Shown piece after piece: positions 1-8,555 of a stretch of DNA of 64,000 bases (the stretch's first letter is position 1; the number at the start of each line of letters is the position of its first letter). The position numbers and the translations under genes were made by a program. This DNA comes from Cytobacillus gottheilii (GTDB lineage Bacteria; Bacillota; Bacilli; Bacillales; Cytobacillaceae): positions 3,817,854 through 3,881,853 of the forward strand of contig NZ_KV440945.1 of assembly GCF_001636345.1 (NCBI RefSeq), read 5' to 3'. Under the pieces are notes generated by a model. The model saw only the letters and a program-made list of their open reading frames with translations. It made no database searches and was not told the DNA's origin.

Positions 1-459
1 ACACTCTCATATTCTGTTTTAGAAATTGTCGGACATATCGTGATTGCCGTTATTTTTGTCGCTTTTGTATTGATTGGATTTAAGGCAATCTCTACATTGG
101 AACGCTCTCCTATAAAAAAAGGATTGATCTTTATGGGGATATCCATTGTTCCAATTGGACTTTTTCTCGGCTTAATCTTTTTAAACGAAGCGATCGCCAC
201 TCCTGTCATCGATTTTGGCACTCTTGGAAGTATCATTACCGGGACTATTCTGCTAGTGTTTCTAATTGGGACCTCCCTTTGGGCTAAAACCTGGGTTATG
301 GTGATTGTTCTGGCACTTATCACATTGCCTGACTACCTGCTTGAACAAACATCGCTGCAAGATGAGGCAAGACTGATTACAGGCACACTGATTACCTTTG
401 GCGGCATTGCTATTTATCTTTTAATCTCTGCAAAATTGGAGAAAAATAAAGAAGTATAA
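1..459 (+). CDS. Membrane protein of unknown function, 5' end outside the window
   Basis: The reading frame is open from the first base, so the gene begins upstream of the window. A GTG at 40 lies inside it and is not a convincing start because no Shine-Dalgarno sequence precedes it. The visible 152 residues contain four to five hydrophobic segments and end in a charged Lys/Glu tail, as expected of a polytopic inner-membrane protein. I do not recognise the family. A hairpin terminator follows the stop codon by about 15 bases. Confidence 0.7.
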   Translation, partial: TLSYSVLEIVGHIVIAVIFVAFVLIGFKAISTLERSPIKKGLIFMGISIVPIGLFLGLIFLNEAIATPVIDFGTLGSIITGTILLVFLIGTSLWAKTWVMVIVLALITLPDYLLEQTSLQDEARLITGTLITFGGIAIYLLISAKLEKNKEV

Positions 460-473
460 TAGAAACCTGAATA

Positions 474-509
474 AAAAAAGATTCAAGGCATAAACGCCTT
501 GAATCTTTT
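474..509. terminator. Bidirectional intrinsic terminator
   Basis: A 13-bp stem AAAGATTCAAGGC / GCCTTGAATCTTT with a 6-base loop is flanked by A- and T-runs. It lies between convergent genes (membrane protein and BCCT transporter) and can serve both. Confidence 0.85.
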
Positions 510-517
510 CTATTTTA

Positions 518-2113
518 TTATGAGACACTTGCACTATCTTCTTTTAACTTGCTTGTTTTCTGTGTTTTCTCTCTTGTTTCTTTTTTCACTGCAGCCGGGT
601 TTTTGGCAACTGCTTCTTTTTTATAGTCAGCTCTAATGACTTTAAAGATCGAGAAATTCATCAGCAAGAGAATAATGACAAATGGCAATGCAGCAATAAT
701 TGAAGCTGTCTGCAATCCAGTCAATCCGCTTGCAAGGAGAAGGATTAAAGAAATTCCACTCATTAATACTCCCCAAATAATTCTTATTCTAATTGGAGGA
801 TTGAGTGAGCCCCCAGTCGACATACTGCTCAAAATAAATACCGCCGAGTCAGCAGAAGTAATTAGGAAAGTGAAGATTAACAGAAGGACAAATACGGAAA
901 CAATTTCTGTAAAAGGCAAGCCTGCTAAAGTAGCAAATAAAGCACTTGTAATGTCGTTGTTAACAGCAGCCGCAATTGTTCCACCTTCAAATAAATCCAT
1001 ATGAAGTGCTGTTCCTCCGAAAACGGCAATCCACAGTAAAGCAATGGCAGGAGGTGCGACCATGACACCTAGGATAAATTCACGAATCGTACGGCCTCTG
1101 GAAACACGTGCTACAAAAGCTCCAACAAACGGCGCCCAAGCAATCGCCCATGCCCAGTAAAACACAGTCCAATCATAGACCCATTCACCGCCGCTATAAG
1201 GACTTAATCTCAGACTATAGGAAATGAAGTTTGTAATATAATCGCCAAGACCAACAATTAATGTATCCAGAATGAACACGGTTGGACCCGTAACAAATAC
1301 AAACAACATAAACACTAAAGCAGCACCTAGGTTGAAGTTACTTAGCCAGCGAATTCCTTTATCCAAGCCTGTTGTAGCTGACAACAGATATAAGCCAGTT
1401 AAAATGGCCATAATGATGATCAGCGTCCATGGGGATTCTGCAATTCCAAATGTGGACGTAACTCCTCCATTAATTTGCATGACGCCTAACCCAATTGAAG
1501 TCGCTACACCTAGTACTGTTGCTACGATCGCCAAAATATCAACGAGTCTCTTTGTTGGCTTTTCATGTTTTCCTTTTCCGATGATTGGAGAAAGAGTCGT
1601 AGAGACCATTCCATCTGTGCCCTTTTTAAATTGGAAGTATGCCATTGCAAGACCCACTATACCAAAAACGGTCCATTGGCTAATTCCATAGTGAAAAAAA
1701 GAGTAACCCATCGCGATTCTTCCTGCCTCTGTAGATTGCGCCTCTACATCTGAAAATGGCGGTGCAAAGAAATGCGACATAGGTTCACCGATTCCGTAAA
1801 AAACAAGAGCGACACCAAAACCTGCTGAAAAAAGCATACCGATCCATGTAAATAGCGGATATTTCGGTCTTTCATTTTTGCCTCCCAATCGAATCGATCC
1901 ATATTTACTAAAAATTAAGTAAATTAAAAAGATCGCAAAAATGAATATCGCTCCTAAATAAAGCCAGCCAAAATTATGCGTTGTGAATTGCAGCGCTGTG
2001 TTGGCAACTTCTGCAAAAGCCGCTGGCATGAAAGCACCTGCCAATACTAAACTTGCAATAATGACCGCCGATGCATAAAAAACTATATTTAATTTTTTCT
2101 TTTGAGAATTCAT
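518..2113 (-). CDS. BCCT family glycine betaine/choline/carnitine transporter (OpuD/BetL-like)
   Basis: This is a 531-residue secondary transporter with about 12 membrane segments. Family marks visible are GFGVALVFYGIGEP at residues 98-111 and the tryptophan-rich WAWAIAWAP segment at 320-328, which in BCCT carriers builds the aromatic box for quaternary ammonium groups. It probably imports an osmoprotectant such as glycine betaine with sodium; the exact substrate cannot be read from sequence. The C-terminal tail (about 500-531) is rich in Lys and Glu, as in osmoregulated BCCT carriers. The start has an AAGGAAG Shine-Dalgarno. It stands alone between terminators, so it is likely monocistronic. 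Confidence 0.93.
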   Translation of the reverse strand: MNSQKKKLNIVFYASAVIIASLVLAGAFMPAAFAEVANTALQFTTHNFGWLYLGAIFIFAIFLIYLIFSKYGSIRLGGKNERPKYPLFTWIGMLFSAGFGVALVFYGIGEPMSHFFAPPFSDVEAQSTEAGRIAMGYSFFHYGISQWTVFGIVGLAMAYFQFKKGTDGMVSTTLSPIIGKGKHEKPTKRLVDILAIVATVLGVATSIGLGVMQINGGVTSTFGIAESPWTLIIIMAILTGLYLLSATTGLDKGIRWLSNFNLGAALVFMLFVFVTGPTVFILDTLIVGLGDYITNFISYSLRLSPYSGGEWVYDWTVFYWAWAIAWAPFVGAFVARVSRGRTIREFILGVMVAPPAIALLWIAVFGGTALHMDLFEGGTIAAAVNNDITSALFATLAGLPFTEIVSVFVLLLIFTFLITSADSAVFILSSMSTGGSLNPPIRIRIIWGVLMSGISLILLLASGLTGLQTASIIAALPFVIILLLMNFSIFKVIRADYKKEAVAKNPAAVKKETREKTQKTSKLKEDSASVS

Positions 2114-2608
2114 TGATTCTTCCTTTCAGATCGTTTTAGTACGAAGGGAAAGAACATTTGGTTTTTTAATATAAAAGAAGTAAATTGCGAAGTGAAACGA
2201 AGCGAATAAAACTAGAGTTATGTGCAAGAATAAATTTCGCCGTAAAGAATTAATTTTCATATCCTCATAATCTCGTTGTGCACTGCATTCTTTATCTGTA
2301 TAGTACAGATCCCCTTCTTCAGTACACTATTACGAATATAGGAAAAATAATTCCATTTCCAATTGTTGTGCTGTCCTCCTTTCTTATATATGAACTTATC
2401 ATAACTAAAAAACAATATCAACCGCTGCTGCTCCCTTAGAAAAACAGCAGAGTTTGGTTTCTCCTTATAACCACAAGGATCATCCACACTTCTTTTTTCC
2501 CTAATTTTATATAGAGTAAACCTCTTTTTCCAATAAAATATTCAGAGATGACTTGAATAATATTCCTCGCAAAAACAGCAATGGCTGGCAAAAAGCCAGC
2601 CACATTTA
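2114..2608. other. 495-bp gap without a convincing gene
   Basis: The sequence is AT-rich. A minus-strand frame (2257-2487, 76 codons) has no good ribosome binding site and an unconvincing composition, so I do not call it. The gap must hold the BCCT promoter, but I see no clear -35/-10 pair. A GC-rich hairpin sits at its right end. Confidence 0.5.
2583..2601 (-). terminator. Hairpin after the Gly/Tyr-rich gene
   Basis: A perfect 7-bp stem GGCTGGC/GCCAGCC with a 5-base loop lies 8 bases after the stop of the small Gly/Tyr-rich gene. The T-run (TTTTT) comes about 7 bases after the stem, so termination may be partial. Confidence 0.5.
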
Positions 2609-2848
2609 TCAATAATAGTAATATGGCGGATAAAACGGTCGATATCCAGGATAACCGCCATATCCGAATCCAGGTGTAAGAAGTGCTCCTGCTGCCAAAC
2701 CTCCAACAAAACCGCCTAAAAACGGTCCGCCAAAACCATAACCGAACGGTCTTCTGCCAAATCCTCCATAACCAAATCCATAAGGTCTTCTTCCATACAT
2801 ATTAATAGGCTCCCCCCTATAATAATTAATTGGCTTAGCCCCAATCAT
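2609..2848 (-). CDS. Small Gly/Tyr/Pro-rich protein, possibly a spore coat component
   Basis: This 79-residue protein is dominated by Gly, Tyr, Pro and Phe. Its middle (about 42-58) is a glycine-zipper-like hydrophobic stretch (GGFVGGLAAGALL), and it ends in PPYYYY. Such low-complexity Gly/Tyr proteins are common among Bacillus spore coat and surface proteins, but there is no domain that proves this. The start is supported by GGAAG/AAGG upstream of ATG. A sequence matching the mother-cell sigma-K consensus lies about 120 bp upstream, which fits a coat role. Function is inferred, not shown. Confidence 0.7.
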   Translation of the reverse strand: MIGAKPINYYRGEPINMYGRRPYGFGYGGFGRRPFGYGFGGPFLGGFVGGLAAGALLTPGFGYGGYPGYRPFYPPYYYY

Positions 2849-3195
2849 AATCGCACCTTACTTCCACATGGCTGACATTATTCTTAGCTTTCATGCTTTT
2901 TCAGTATTTAAAATGCGGAAGAGAAACGAAATAATTCAAATGCATTTGCACAGCCAATTTATAAGATAAAATATGCTGGACATTCGTTTATGTTTGAGAC
3001 AGTTGCCTATATTTATTAAAAAAAGGAGGCTATTGCTGATTTTTATGTTGGATGCTTTTAAAGCAATTAACTCTGCAGGATTTCCTCAACTAAGAGTCTC
3101 TATAAACAGGTGTCGAACATATAGGTACAGCCTAAAGATTTGGTATTTCCGAATCGACATTATTCCCTAGGAAATAATGGGATCAAACAATGTTT
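2849..3195. other. 347-bp gap with a near-perfect palindrome
   Basis: Besides the possible promoter at 2967-2993, the gap holds a 22-bp near-palindrome around CCTAGG at about 3158-3179 (CATTATT arms) without a T-run. A 65-codon plus-strand frame at 2973 is not called: its best internal ATG at 3045 sits 15 bases from an AGGAGG. Confidence 0.4.
2967..2993 (-). promoter_or_regulatory. Possible sigma-K promoter of the Gly/Tyr-rich gene
   Basis: On the minus strand, AC followed after 16 bases by CATATTTTA matches the sigma-K consensus (AC, 16-17 bp, CATANNNTA). The consensus is loose, so this could be chance in an AT-rich gap. Confidence 0.35.
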
Positions 3196-3573
3196 TCATA
3201 TTTTCTTAGAATATATGACAAATGAAGAAAAGACTGTACAAATCATTAATGTGCTCAAAATATGCAGAAGCTGTAATGCGCTGAGGTTAACCCAGCCTAG
3301 CTGAATTCCTATTTGAAACAGAATCAGATACAGCATAAACGCTATAAATGAAGCAAACATCCCCTTCTGCTTGATTAATTTCACCCGCTCATCATTTTCT
3401 TTAAATTGCGGAAATAAGTAGCTGAGACAAAAGGACATGTAAGCCATGGCAAGAACAATATAGGTCATGGATATTGGAGCTGAGTCTGCCATAATTCCTG
3501 CGTATCCTACAAATCCCCCCATTAGCGTAAATAGTATCCCCATGACTAAGAAAGTTTTTCTTGATCCCATCAT
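3196..3573 (-). CDS. Four-helix membrane protein paired with an XRE regulator
   Basis: This 125-residue protein has four predicted membrane segments (about 7-27, 36-55, 71-90 and 97-121) and no catalytic motif. Its ATG overlaps the last four bases of the upstream XRE regulator gene, so the two are translationally coupled. Such two-gene units are common in Firmicutes, but the membrane partner's function is not known. I do not assign a family. Confidence 0.75.
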   Translation of the reverse strand: MMGSRKTFLVMGILFTLMGGFVGYAGIMADSAPISMTYIVLAMAYMSFCLSYLFPQFKENDERVKLIKQKGMFASFIAFMLYLILFQIGIQLGWVNLSALQLLHILSTLMICTVFSSFVIYSKKI

Positions 3574-3779
3574 TCTTCCTCCTTTTTTCCTTCATAAATA
3601 AATACATGTTCAATTGTTGTCTCAAATGTTGCTGCTAGTTCAAAAGCCAGCGGCAGCGAAGGAAAGTATTTTCCTTTTTCAATTGAAATGATGGTCTGCC
3701 GCGACACTCCAAGCTTGGCTGCAAGACGCTCTTGCGAATAACCAAACGTTTTCCGTAACTCAGGCAATCGATTTTTCAC
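3570..3779 (-). CDS. XRE family small helix-turn-helix regulator
   Basis: A single HTH_3 domain fills the protein: LRKTFGYSQERLAAKLGVSR is followed by QTIISIEKGKYFPSL, the typical YgzD-like layout. I place the start at GTG 3779 because AGAGGTGAT (3790-3782) is ideally spaced before it; an upstream ATG at 3794 would lie on the Shine-Dalgarno itself. The product has 69 residues. It overlaps the membrane protein gene downstream by four bases and probably controls this two-gene unit. Confidence 0.85.
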   Translation of the reverse strand: MKNRLPELRKTFGYSQERLAAKLGVSRQTIISIEKGKYFPSLPLAFELAATFETTIEHVFIYEGKKEEE

Positions 3780-3861
3780 TTCATCACCTCTCATATTTTT
3801 ACAATAAAGTAAAAGAAACTTTACGTCAAGGTAACTTTACACTTTTTCATGAAGATCATAC

Positions 3862-3901
3862 AAAAAAACGGCAAGAGCTTTTAACGCTCTTACCGTTTTT
3901 T
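3862..3901 (-). terminator. Intrinsic terminator after the first KduD-like gene
   Basis: An imperfect long stem pairs AAAACGGCAAGAGC with GCTCTTACCGTTTT. It has A/T runs on both sides and lies 20 bases after the stop of the dehydrogenase gene, marking the end of the uronate operon. Confidence 0.85.
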
Positions 3902-3921
3902 ATGTTATTTCTAGCCTATGT

Positions 3922-4686
3922 TTATCGTCCCAGCCAGCCGCCATCCACGACTAGTACATGGCCATTGACATATTCAGAAGCCTTGGAGGATAAAAAGACT
4001 GCAGCACCAGCCAGATCATCTGCTTCTCCCCAGCGTCCTGCCGGAATTCTTTCTAAAATTGATTTATTGCGCTGCTCATCGTTTCTAATGGCTTCGGTGT
4101 TGTTCGTTTCAATATATCCAGGAGCAATTGCATTTACCTGAACGCCTTTGCCAGCCCACTCGTTGGCTAAAGCCTTTGTCAATCCTACAACTGCATGCTT
4201 GCTTGCCGTATAAGCTGGTACGAAAATACCACCCTGGAAGGATAAAAGGGATGCAATATTAATGATTTTGCCTGATCCTCTTTCCACCATTCCTCGCCCA
4301 ATTTCCTGAGACAATACGAAAATGGAGTTCACGTTAACATCAATGACACGCATCCATTCTTGCTCATTAAAATCTACGGCTGGTTCACGGTAAATGACAC
4401 CTGCGTTGTTGACTAAAATATCAATCTCGTGTTTTTCAATGATTGGTTTAAGTTTTTCACGAATTGTGTCGACCTTGCTTAGATCAATTAAGATGGTATC
4501 GTACGTTCCGCCAATTTCCTCAATCTTCGTTTGTGTTTCCTGTAAGTTATCACGATGGCCCAAGAGAAGGACATGTGCACCGGCAGCTGCCAAACCAATT
4601 GAAATTGCTTGGCCAATTCCCGTTCTTGCTCCTGTAACTAATGCCGTTTTCCCTTTTAGTGAAAAATAATCCAATTGAAATGTCAT
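3922..4686 (-). CDS. kduD: KduD-like SDR: 2-dehydro-3-deoxy-D-gluconate 5-dehydrogenase family
   Basis: This 254-residue classical short-chain dehydrogenase has the NAD-binding TGARTGIG at 18-25, NNAG at 93-96 and the catalytic Ser146, Tyr159, Lys163. KduD converts 2,5-diketo-3-deoxygluconate, the product of KduI, to 2-keto-3-deoxygluconate with NADH. The context (kduI in the same operon) favours that role, but this gene and its neighbour at 4810-5565 are paralogues. One of them may act on a different uronate-derived ketone. Strong CGGAGG Shine-Dalgarno; last gene before the operon terminator. Confidence 0.88.
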   Translation of the reverse strand: MTFQLDYFSLKGKTALVTGARTGIGQAISIGLAAAGAHVLLLGHRDNLQETQTKIEEIGGTYDTILIDLSKVDTIREKLKPIIEKHEIDILVNNAGVIYREPAVDFNEQEWMRVIDVNVNSIFVLSQEIGRGMVERGSGKIINIASLLSFQGGIFVPAYTASKHAVVGLTKALANEWAGKGVQVNAIAPGYIETNNTEAIRNDEQRNKSILERIPAGRWGEADDLAGAAVFLSSKASEYVNGHVLVVDGGWLGR

Positions 4687-4809
4687 GTGTATCCTCCGTT
4701 CGTTTTATACAGATAAATTTTTTATTTCATCATTCTATTTTATATAAGGTTTACAATTTATTGTTTGAACAAGTTTTAAAGGTCTTTCTTCCCTTTAACC
4801 TATTCTTTC

Positions 4810-5565
4810 TTAACGCCCTAACCAGCCGCCATCAATCGCCAGTGTATAGCCGTGAATATAGTCAGAGGCATCAGATGCTAAAAAGATTGCAGCACCTTGC
4901 ATATCCCGGCCATTGCCCCATCTTTGTGCGGGGATTCTCTCAAGGATTTGCCTGCTTCTTGTTGGATCTTCAATTAACGCTGTATTCATTTCTGTCGCCA
5001 TATAGCCTGGTGCGATGCAATTTACGTTTACTCCTTTGCCTGCCCATTCATTCGCTAATGATTTCGTGAATTGCATGACCGCTCCTTTGCTTGCTGCATA
5101 GGCTGGAACGGTTAAACCGCCTTGAAAGGATAGGAGCGAAGCAATGTTGATGATCTTCCCTTTTCCTCTTTCAAGCATATGTTTTCCTACTGTCTGACAA
5201 AGATAAAATACGGCATTTGCATTAATATCCATCACAAAATCCCAATCCTCTTTCGGAAATTCGGCAGCGGGATGACGTTTTTGCACTCCTGCATTATTGA
5301 CTAAAATATCAATTTTGCCCATTTGATCTATCACTTGATCCACTAGTGAACCGTAGCCATCCACATTCCGAATATCATAATTGATGCCGATCGCTTTTAC
5401 TCCTTGATTGCGGATTTCTTCCAGTACTTCTTCTGTGACATTTCTCGCTACCACTGCAACATCAGCTCCAGCACTGGCAAGACCTAAAGCCATTTCCTTT
5501 CCAAGACCACGATTACCGCCCGTTACTACCGCGACTTTTCCTGTTAGATCAAATAAGTTATTCAT
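4810..5565 (-). CDS. Second KduD-like SDR dehydrogenase
   Basis: This 251-residue SDR has TGGNRGLG at 15-22 and the catalytic Ser143, Tyr156, Lys160. It shares long identical blocks with the next gene, for example KIINIASLLSFQGG and LANEWAGKGV, so the pair arose by duplication. Both end in DGGWLGR. It lies 123 bp upstream of the other copy and 34 bp downstream of the zinc alcohol dehydrogenase gene. It is likely a 2-keto-3-deoxygluconate or related ketogluconate dehydrogenase; which copy is the true KduD cannot be decided from sequence. Confidence 0.87.
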   Translation of the reverse strand: MNNLFDLTGKVAVVTGGNRGLGKEMALGLASAGADVAVVARNVTEEVLEEIRNQGVKAIGINYDIRNVDGYGSLVDQVIDQMGKIDILVNNAGVQKRHPAAEFPKEDWDFVMDINANAVFYLCQTVGKHMLERGKGKIINIASLLSFQGGLTVPAYAASKGAVMQFTKSLANEWAGKGVNVNCIAPGYMATEMNTALIEDPTRSRQILERIPAQRWGNGRDMQGAAIFLASDASDYIHGYTLAIDGGWLGR

Positions 5566-5599
5566 GTTTTTATTCCTTTCTAAAGGGCAAATATTTTTC

Positions 5600-6601
5600 T
5601 TAAAAAGAATACATAACCTTCACCGCATTTGTTCCCGTTGTCAGCAGCTCAAAGCCTTTTTCGGCTTCTTCAGGAGGAAGCACATGTGTAATCATTTTTT
5701 CAAAGCTGCTTTGTGAGTTTAATAGGTCAATCGCAATCTCAAAGTCTCTTGGTGTGTAAACACGCACAAATTGAATGGAGAGCTCCTTAAACATTCCTTG
5801 AAGAAGGTTGACTGGAGCTGGCTTTTTATATGCCGCCACAATGATTATATTTCCTCTGACCTTTACAAGCTCGGTCAGCTGAGTTAATACCGATGGATGG
5901 CCTGCACAATCAAAAACAAAATCGGCACCTAAGCCGTTCGTATGCTCTAAAACCACACTGTGAACATCCTCACTCAGTGGATTTACCGCAACAAAACCAA
6001 GCTCTTTCGCCATGGCAAGACGATGTTCGTTCGTTTCAGCCACAATGATATCTGTTGCACCCAAGCTTCTCAAAACGAGTGCTACACATAAGCCAATCGT
6101 GCCCGCACCAAAAACAACAACCCGATCTCCCGGCACATAACCGCCCTGACGGACCGCATGAACCGCAACCGCAACCGGCTCTGCCAATGCTCCTGCCTCT
6201 AAATTCATCTCCTCCGGCAAAGCAATAATGCTGTCGGCCGGTGCAGCAACATATTCTGCCATCCCGCCATCACAATCAATGCCAATCAGCTTTAGAGACT
6301 CACAAACATGGGACTGTCCTGATACACAAGGTCCGCATGTGCCGCAGCTTAATAATGGGTTTACTGTTACTTTTGTTCCTTCTTTTAGTGTTGGATGTCC
6401 TTCAAGCACCGTACCGGAAAATTCATGCCCCATGATTAAAGGCGCCGCAGCGCGGGGATGTGTTCCTGCATAGATATTTAGATCTGTTCCGCATATCCCA
6501 ACATGGGAAGTTTTAATGAGTGCCCATCCTTCTGGCAGTTTAGGCATCTCTGCTTCTTTGAAGGCAACATGTTCCGCACCCTCATAAAAAATGGCTTTCA
6601 T
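5600..6601 (-). CDS. Zinc-dependent medium-chain alcohol/sugar-acid dehydrogenase
   Basis: This MDR-family NAD(P)-dependent dehydrogenase has catalytic zinc motifs CGTD and GHEFSG and a complete structural zinc knuckle CGTCGPCVSGQSHVC. The Rossmann motif is GAGTIG. The family includes sorbitol, threonine and L-gulonate/galactonate dehydrogenases (RspB-like). In a uronate operon it most likely oxidises a sugar acid such as an aldonate, which is inference. I place the start at ATG 6601, which follows GGAGGG at normal spacing; the longer frame to 6640 has no Shine-Dalgarno. Product about 333 residues. Confidence 0.88.
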   Translation of the reverse strand: MKAIFYEGAEHVAFKEAEMPKLPEGWALIKTSHVGICGTDLNIYAGTHPRAAAPLIMGHEFSGTVLEGHPTLKEGTKVTVNPLLSCGTCGPCVSGQSHVCESLKLIGIDCDGGMAEYVAAPADSIIALPEEMNLEAGALAEPVAVAVHAVRQGGYVPGDRVVVFGAGTIGLCVALVLRSLGATDIIVAETNEHRLAMAKELGFVAVNPLSEDVHSVVLEHTNGLGADFVFDCAGHPSVLTQLTELVKVRGNIIIVAAYKKPAPVNLLQGMFKELSIQFVRVYTPRDFEIAIDLLNSQSSFEKMITHVLPPEEAEKGFELLTTGTNAVKVMYSF

Positions 6602-6670
6602 GATCAATCCCTCCATTACATAAAAAAACATATTTAACATTATTCTAGTTGCTTCTCAAACTCTCATTAT

Positions 6671-6711
6671 AAAAACAGGTACAGTCCCGTTTCCACGCTA
6701 CATGTACCTGT
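6671..6711 (-). terminator. Terminator inside the uronate operon
   Basis: A 9-bp perfect stem ACAGGTACA/TGTACCTGT with a 19-base loop is followed by TTTTT on the minus strand. It lies between dctM and the alcohol dehydrogenase gene, so it may reduce expression of the three downstream dehydrogenase genes relative to the transporter. Confidence 0.7.
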
Positions 6712-6721
6712 CCACTTTTTA

Positions 6722-8032
6722 TTAATTTCCTGTTAAGTTAAATAACTCTGGTACAAATAAAGACAATTGTGGAATGTATGTGATCAGAAACAGCACCAAG
6801 ATGGTCACTAGGAAAAATGGCATCAGCGGTCTCACTACATTCTCAATTCTCAGACCAGCTACCTTTGTGCCCACGAATAACACAGGTCCAACAGGCGGTG
6901 TAATGGTACCAATTGATAAGTTGAATACGATCATAATTCCAAAGTGAACCGGATCGATCCCAAAACTTGTCGCAATTGGCAAGAAAATAGGCGTAAAGAT
7001 TAAAACCGCTGGTGTTGGATCCATGAACGTTCCAACAATTAGAAGTACCAGGTTCATGATGAGCAAAATAACAAACATGTTATCTGAAATGCTTAGCAAT
7101 GTATCAGCAATAATGCCCGGGATATTCGTAAATGCCATAACCCATGACATAATAGAAGAAACACCGATTAAGAAAATAACAATAGAAGTTGTTTTTGCTG
7201 AATCTAATAGAATACCAGGCAAATCTTTGATTTTAATGGTTCTGTAAATGAAGGAGAGCAGCAGCGAATAAACCACGGCAATGGCAGAACCTTCTGTTGC
7301 CGTAAACACGCCTCCAATAATCCCTCCAATAACAATCACAATTAACAAAAGACTTGGAATGGCATCTAAAAATACTTTTAATGCGACCGCAAAGCTAACT
7401 TTGTCATCGCCTTTATATCCATACTTTTTAGCCAAAATAAACGCAACAACCATACAAGCCAGACCCCATAGAAGTCCCGGTACATATCCTGCCATGAAGA
7501 GAGCTGCAATCGATGTTCCACCGCTTACAAGGGAGTATACAATCAATGTATTACTTGGCGGAATCAGCATTCCTGTTGGAGCGGATGCAATGTTTACCGC
7601 CGCACTAAATTCCTGATTATATCCCTCTTTTTTCTGCAACGGGCCCATCGTTCCTCCAACTGCAGCTGCAGAAGCAACCGCTGAACCGCTGATGGATCCG
7701 AACATCATATTAGCAACGATATTGGTATGTGCTAAAGAACCCGGCAAACGGCCGCTCAGTACTTTAGCACAGTTGACCAGTCTGGTTGCAATCCCGCCGT
7801 TGTTCATAATAACACCGGCAAGAATAAAAAACGGAATCGCAAGCAGCGTAAACGAGTTCATTCCGGTAAACATTCGCTGTGCTGAGGTCAAAAGACCATT
7901 GTTAAAGTCTATGATAGAGAACATCGCCAAGGCAGATGCAACTCCAACACTAATACTAATTGGTGCACCTATTATTAATAAGAATGCCACGCCAGCAAAT
8001 AGTATCAGTGCCGCTTGAACAGCAATATCCAT
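6722..8032 (-). CDS. dctM: TRAP transporter large permease (DctM family)
   Basis: This 436-residue protein has about 12 hydrophobic segments, including PFFILAG, GSAVASAAAVG and the C-terminal NLSIGTITPPVG typical of DctM. It is the ion-coupled transport subunit that works with DctQ and the periplasm-like binding lipoprotein DctP encoded just upstream. TRAP systems carry organic acids; in this operon the ligand is probably a hexuronate, an unsaturated uronate or 2-keto-3-deoxygluconate. Shine-Dalgarno GAAAGGAAG. Confidence 0.95.
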   Translation of the reverse strand: MDIAVQAALILFAGVAFLLIIGAPISISVGVASALAMFSIIDFNNGLLTSAQRMFTGMNSFTLLAIPFFILAGVIMNNGGIATRLVNCAKVLSGRLPGSLAHTNIVANMMFGSISGSAVASAAAVGGTMGPLQKKEGYNQEFSAAVNIASAPTGMLIPPSNTLIVYSLVSGGTSIAALFMAGYVPGLLWGLACMVVAFILAKKYGYKGDDKVSFAVALKVFLDAIPSLLLIVIVIGGIIGGVFTATEGSAIAVVYSLLLSFIYRTIKIKDLPGILLDSAKTTSIVIFLIGVSSIMSWVMAFTNIPGIIADTLLSISDNMFVILLIMNLVLLIVGTFMDPTPAVLIFTPIFLPIATSFGIDPVHFGIMIVFNLSIGTITPPVGPVLFVGTKVAGLRIENVVRPLMPFFLVTILVLFLITYIPQLSLFVPELFNLTGN

Positions 8033-8056
8033 ATTATCTACTTCCTTTCAGCCTAA

Positions 8057-8539
8057 CTATTGCTCTAGTGGTTTCTTATGTTTAATAATGAGATACATAT
8101 TATAGATACAGTAAAAAATAATAAATACTCCGCTAAGCGGAATTGCCGCATATAAATAACCTACTGGAATTTGCAGCGCACCGGATAATTGTGTCCAAGC
8201 TAAACTTGTTGCTGCATATCCGCCTTGTACAAGGATCAGGGCTGCGAAAAGGATTACTACTAACTCGATAAACAGCTCAACACCCATTTTGATTCCGGTT
8301 GGAAATTTATCTTTTACAAATTCAATAGCCATATGTCCTCTTTCACCAAATACATAGGCAGCTCCAAACAAAACAAGCCAAACGAAGCAATATTTCGCTA
8401 ATTCTTCTGAAATGACACTCGGATCGTCAAAGACGAACCGAGTGATAACTTGCCAAGTTACTAGCAATACAAGGAAAGCGAAAAGAATAATGCAGACACT
8501 TCCAAGGATTTTGTCTAAAATTGTTTTTATGAGTTTCAT
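8057..8539 (-). CDS. dctQ: TRAP transporter small permease (DctQ family)
   Basis: This 160-residue protein has four membrane segments. The DctQ signature region (TWQVITRFVFDDPSVISEE) spans about residues 27-45 and a conserved GERGHMAIE follows near 65-73. It pairs with DctM to form the membrane part of the TRAP transporter. It sits 16 bp after dctP and 24 bp before dctM, a tight operon arrangement. Confidence 0.93.
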   Translation of the reverse strand: MKLIKTILDKILGSVCIILFAFLVLLVTWQVITRFVFDDPSVISEELAKYCFVWLVLFGAAYVFGERGHMAIEFVKDKFPTGIKMGVELFIELVVILFAALILVQGGYAATSLAWTQLSGALQIPVGYLYAAIPLSGVFIIFYCIYNMYLIIKHKKPLEQ

Positions 8540-8555
8540 AAAATCACTCCAGCTC

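Noticed and set aside
1272-1691. Plus-strand frame opposite the BCCT gene
   Set aside because: Antisense shadow of a well-supported transporter gene.
2257-2487. Minus-strand 76-codon frame
   Set aside because: No convincing ribosome binding site and atypical composition.
2973-3170. Plus-strand 65-codon frame, or its internal start at 3045
   Set aside because: The AGGAGG at 3024-3029 is 15 bases from the ATG, too far, and the product is unlike a real protein.
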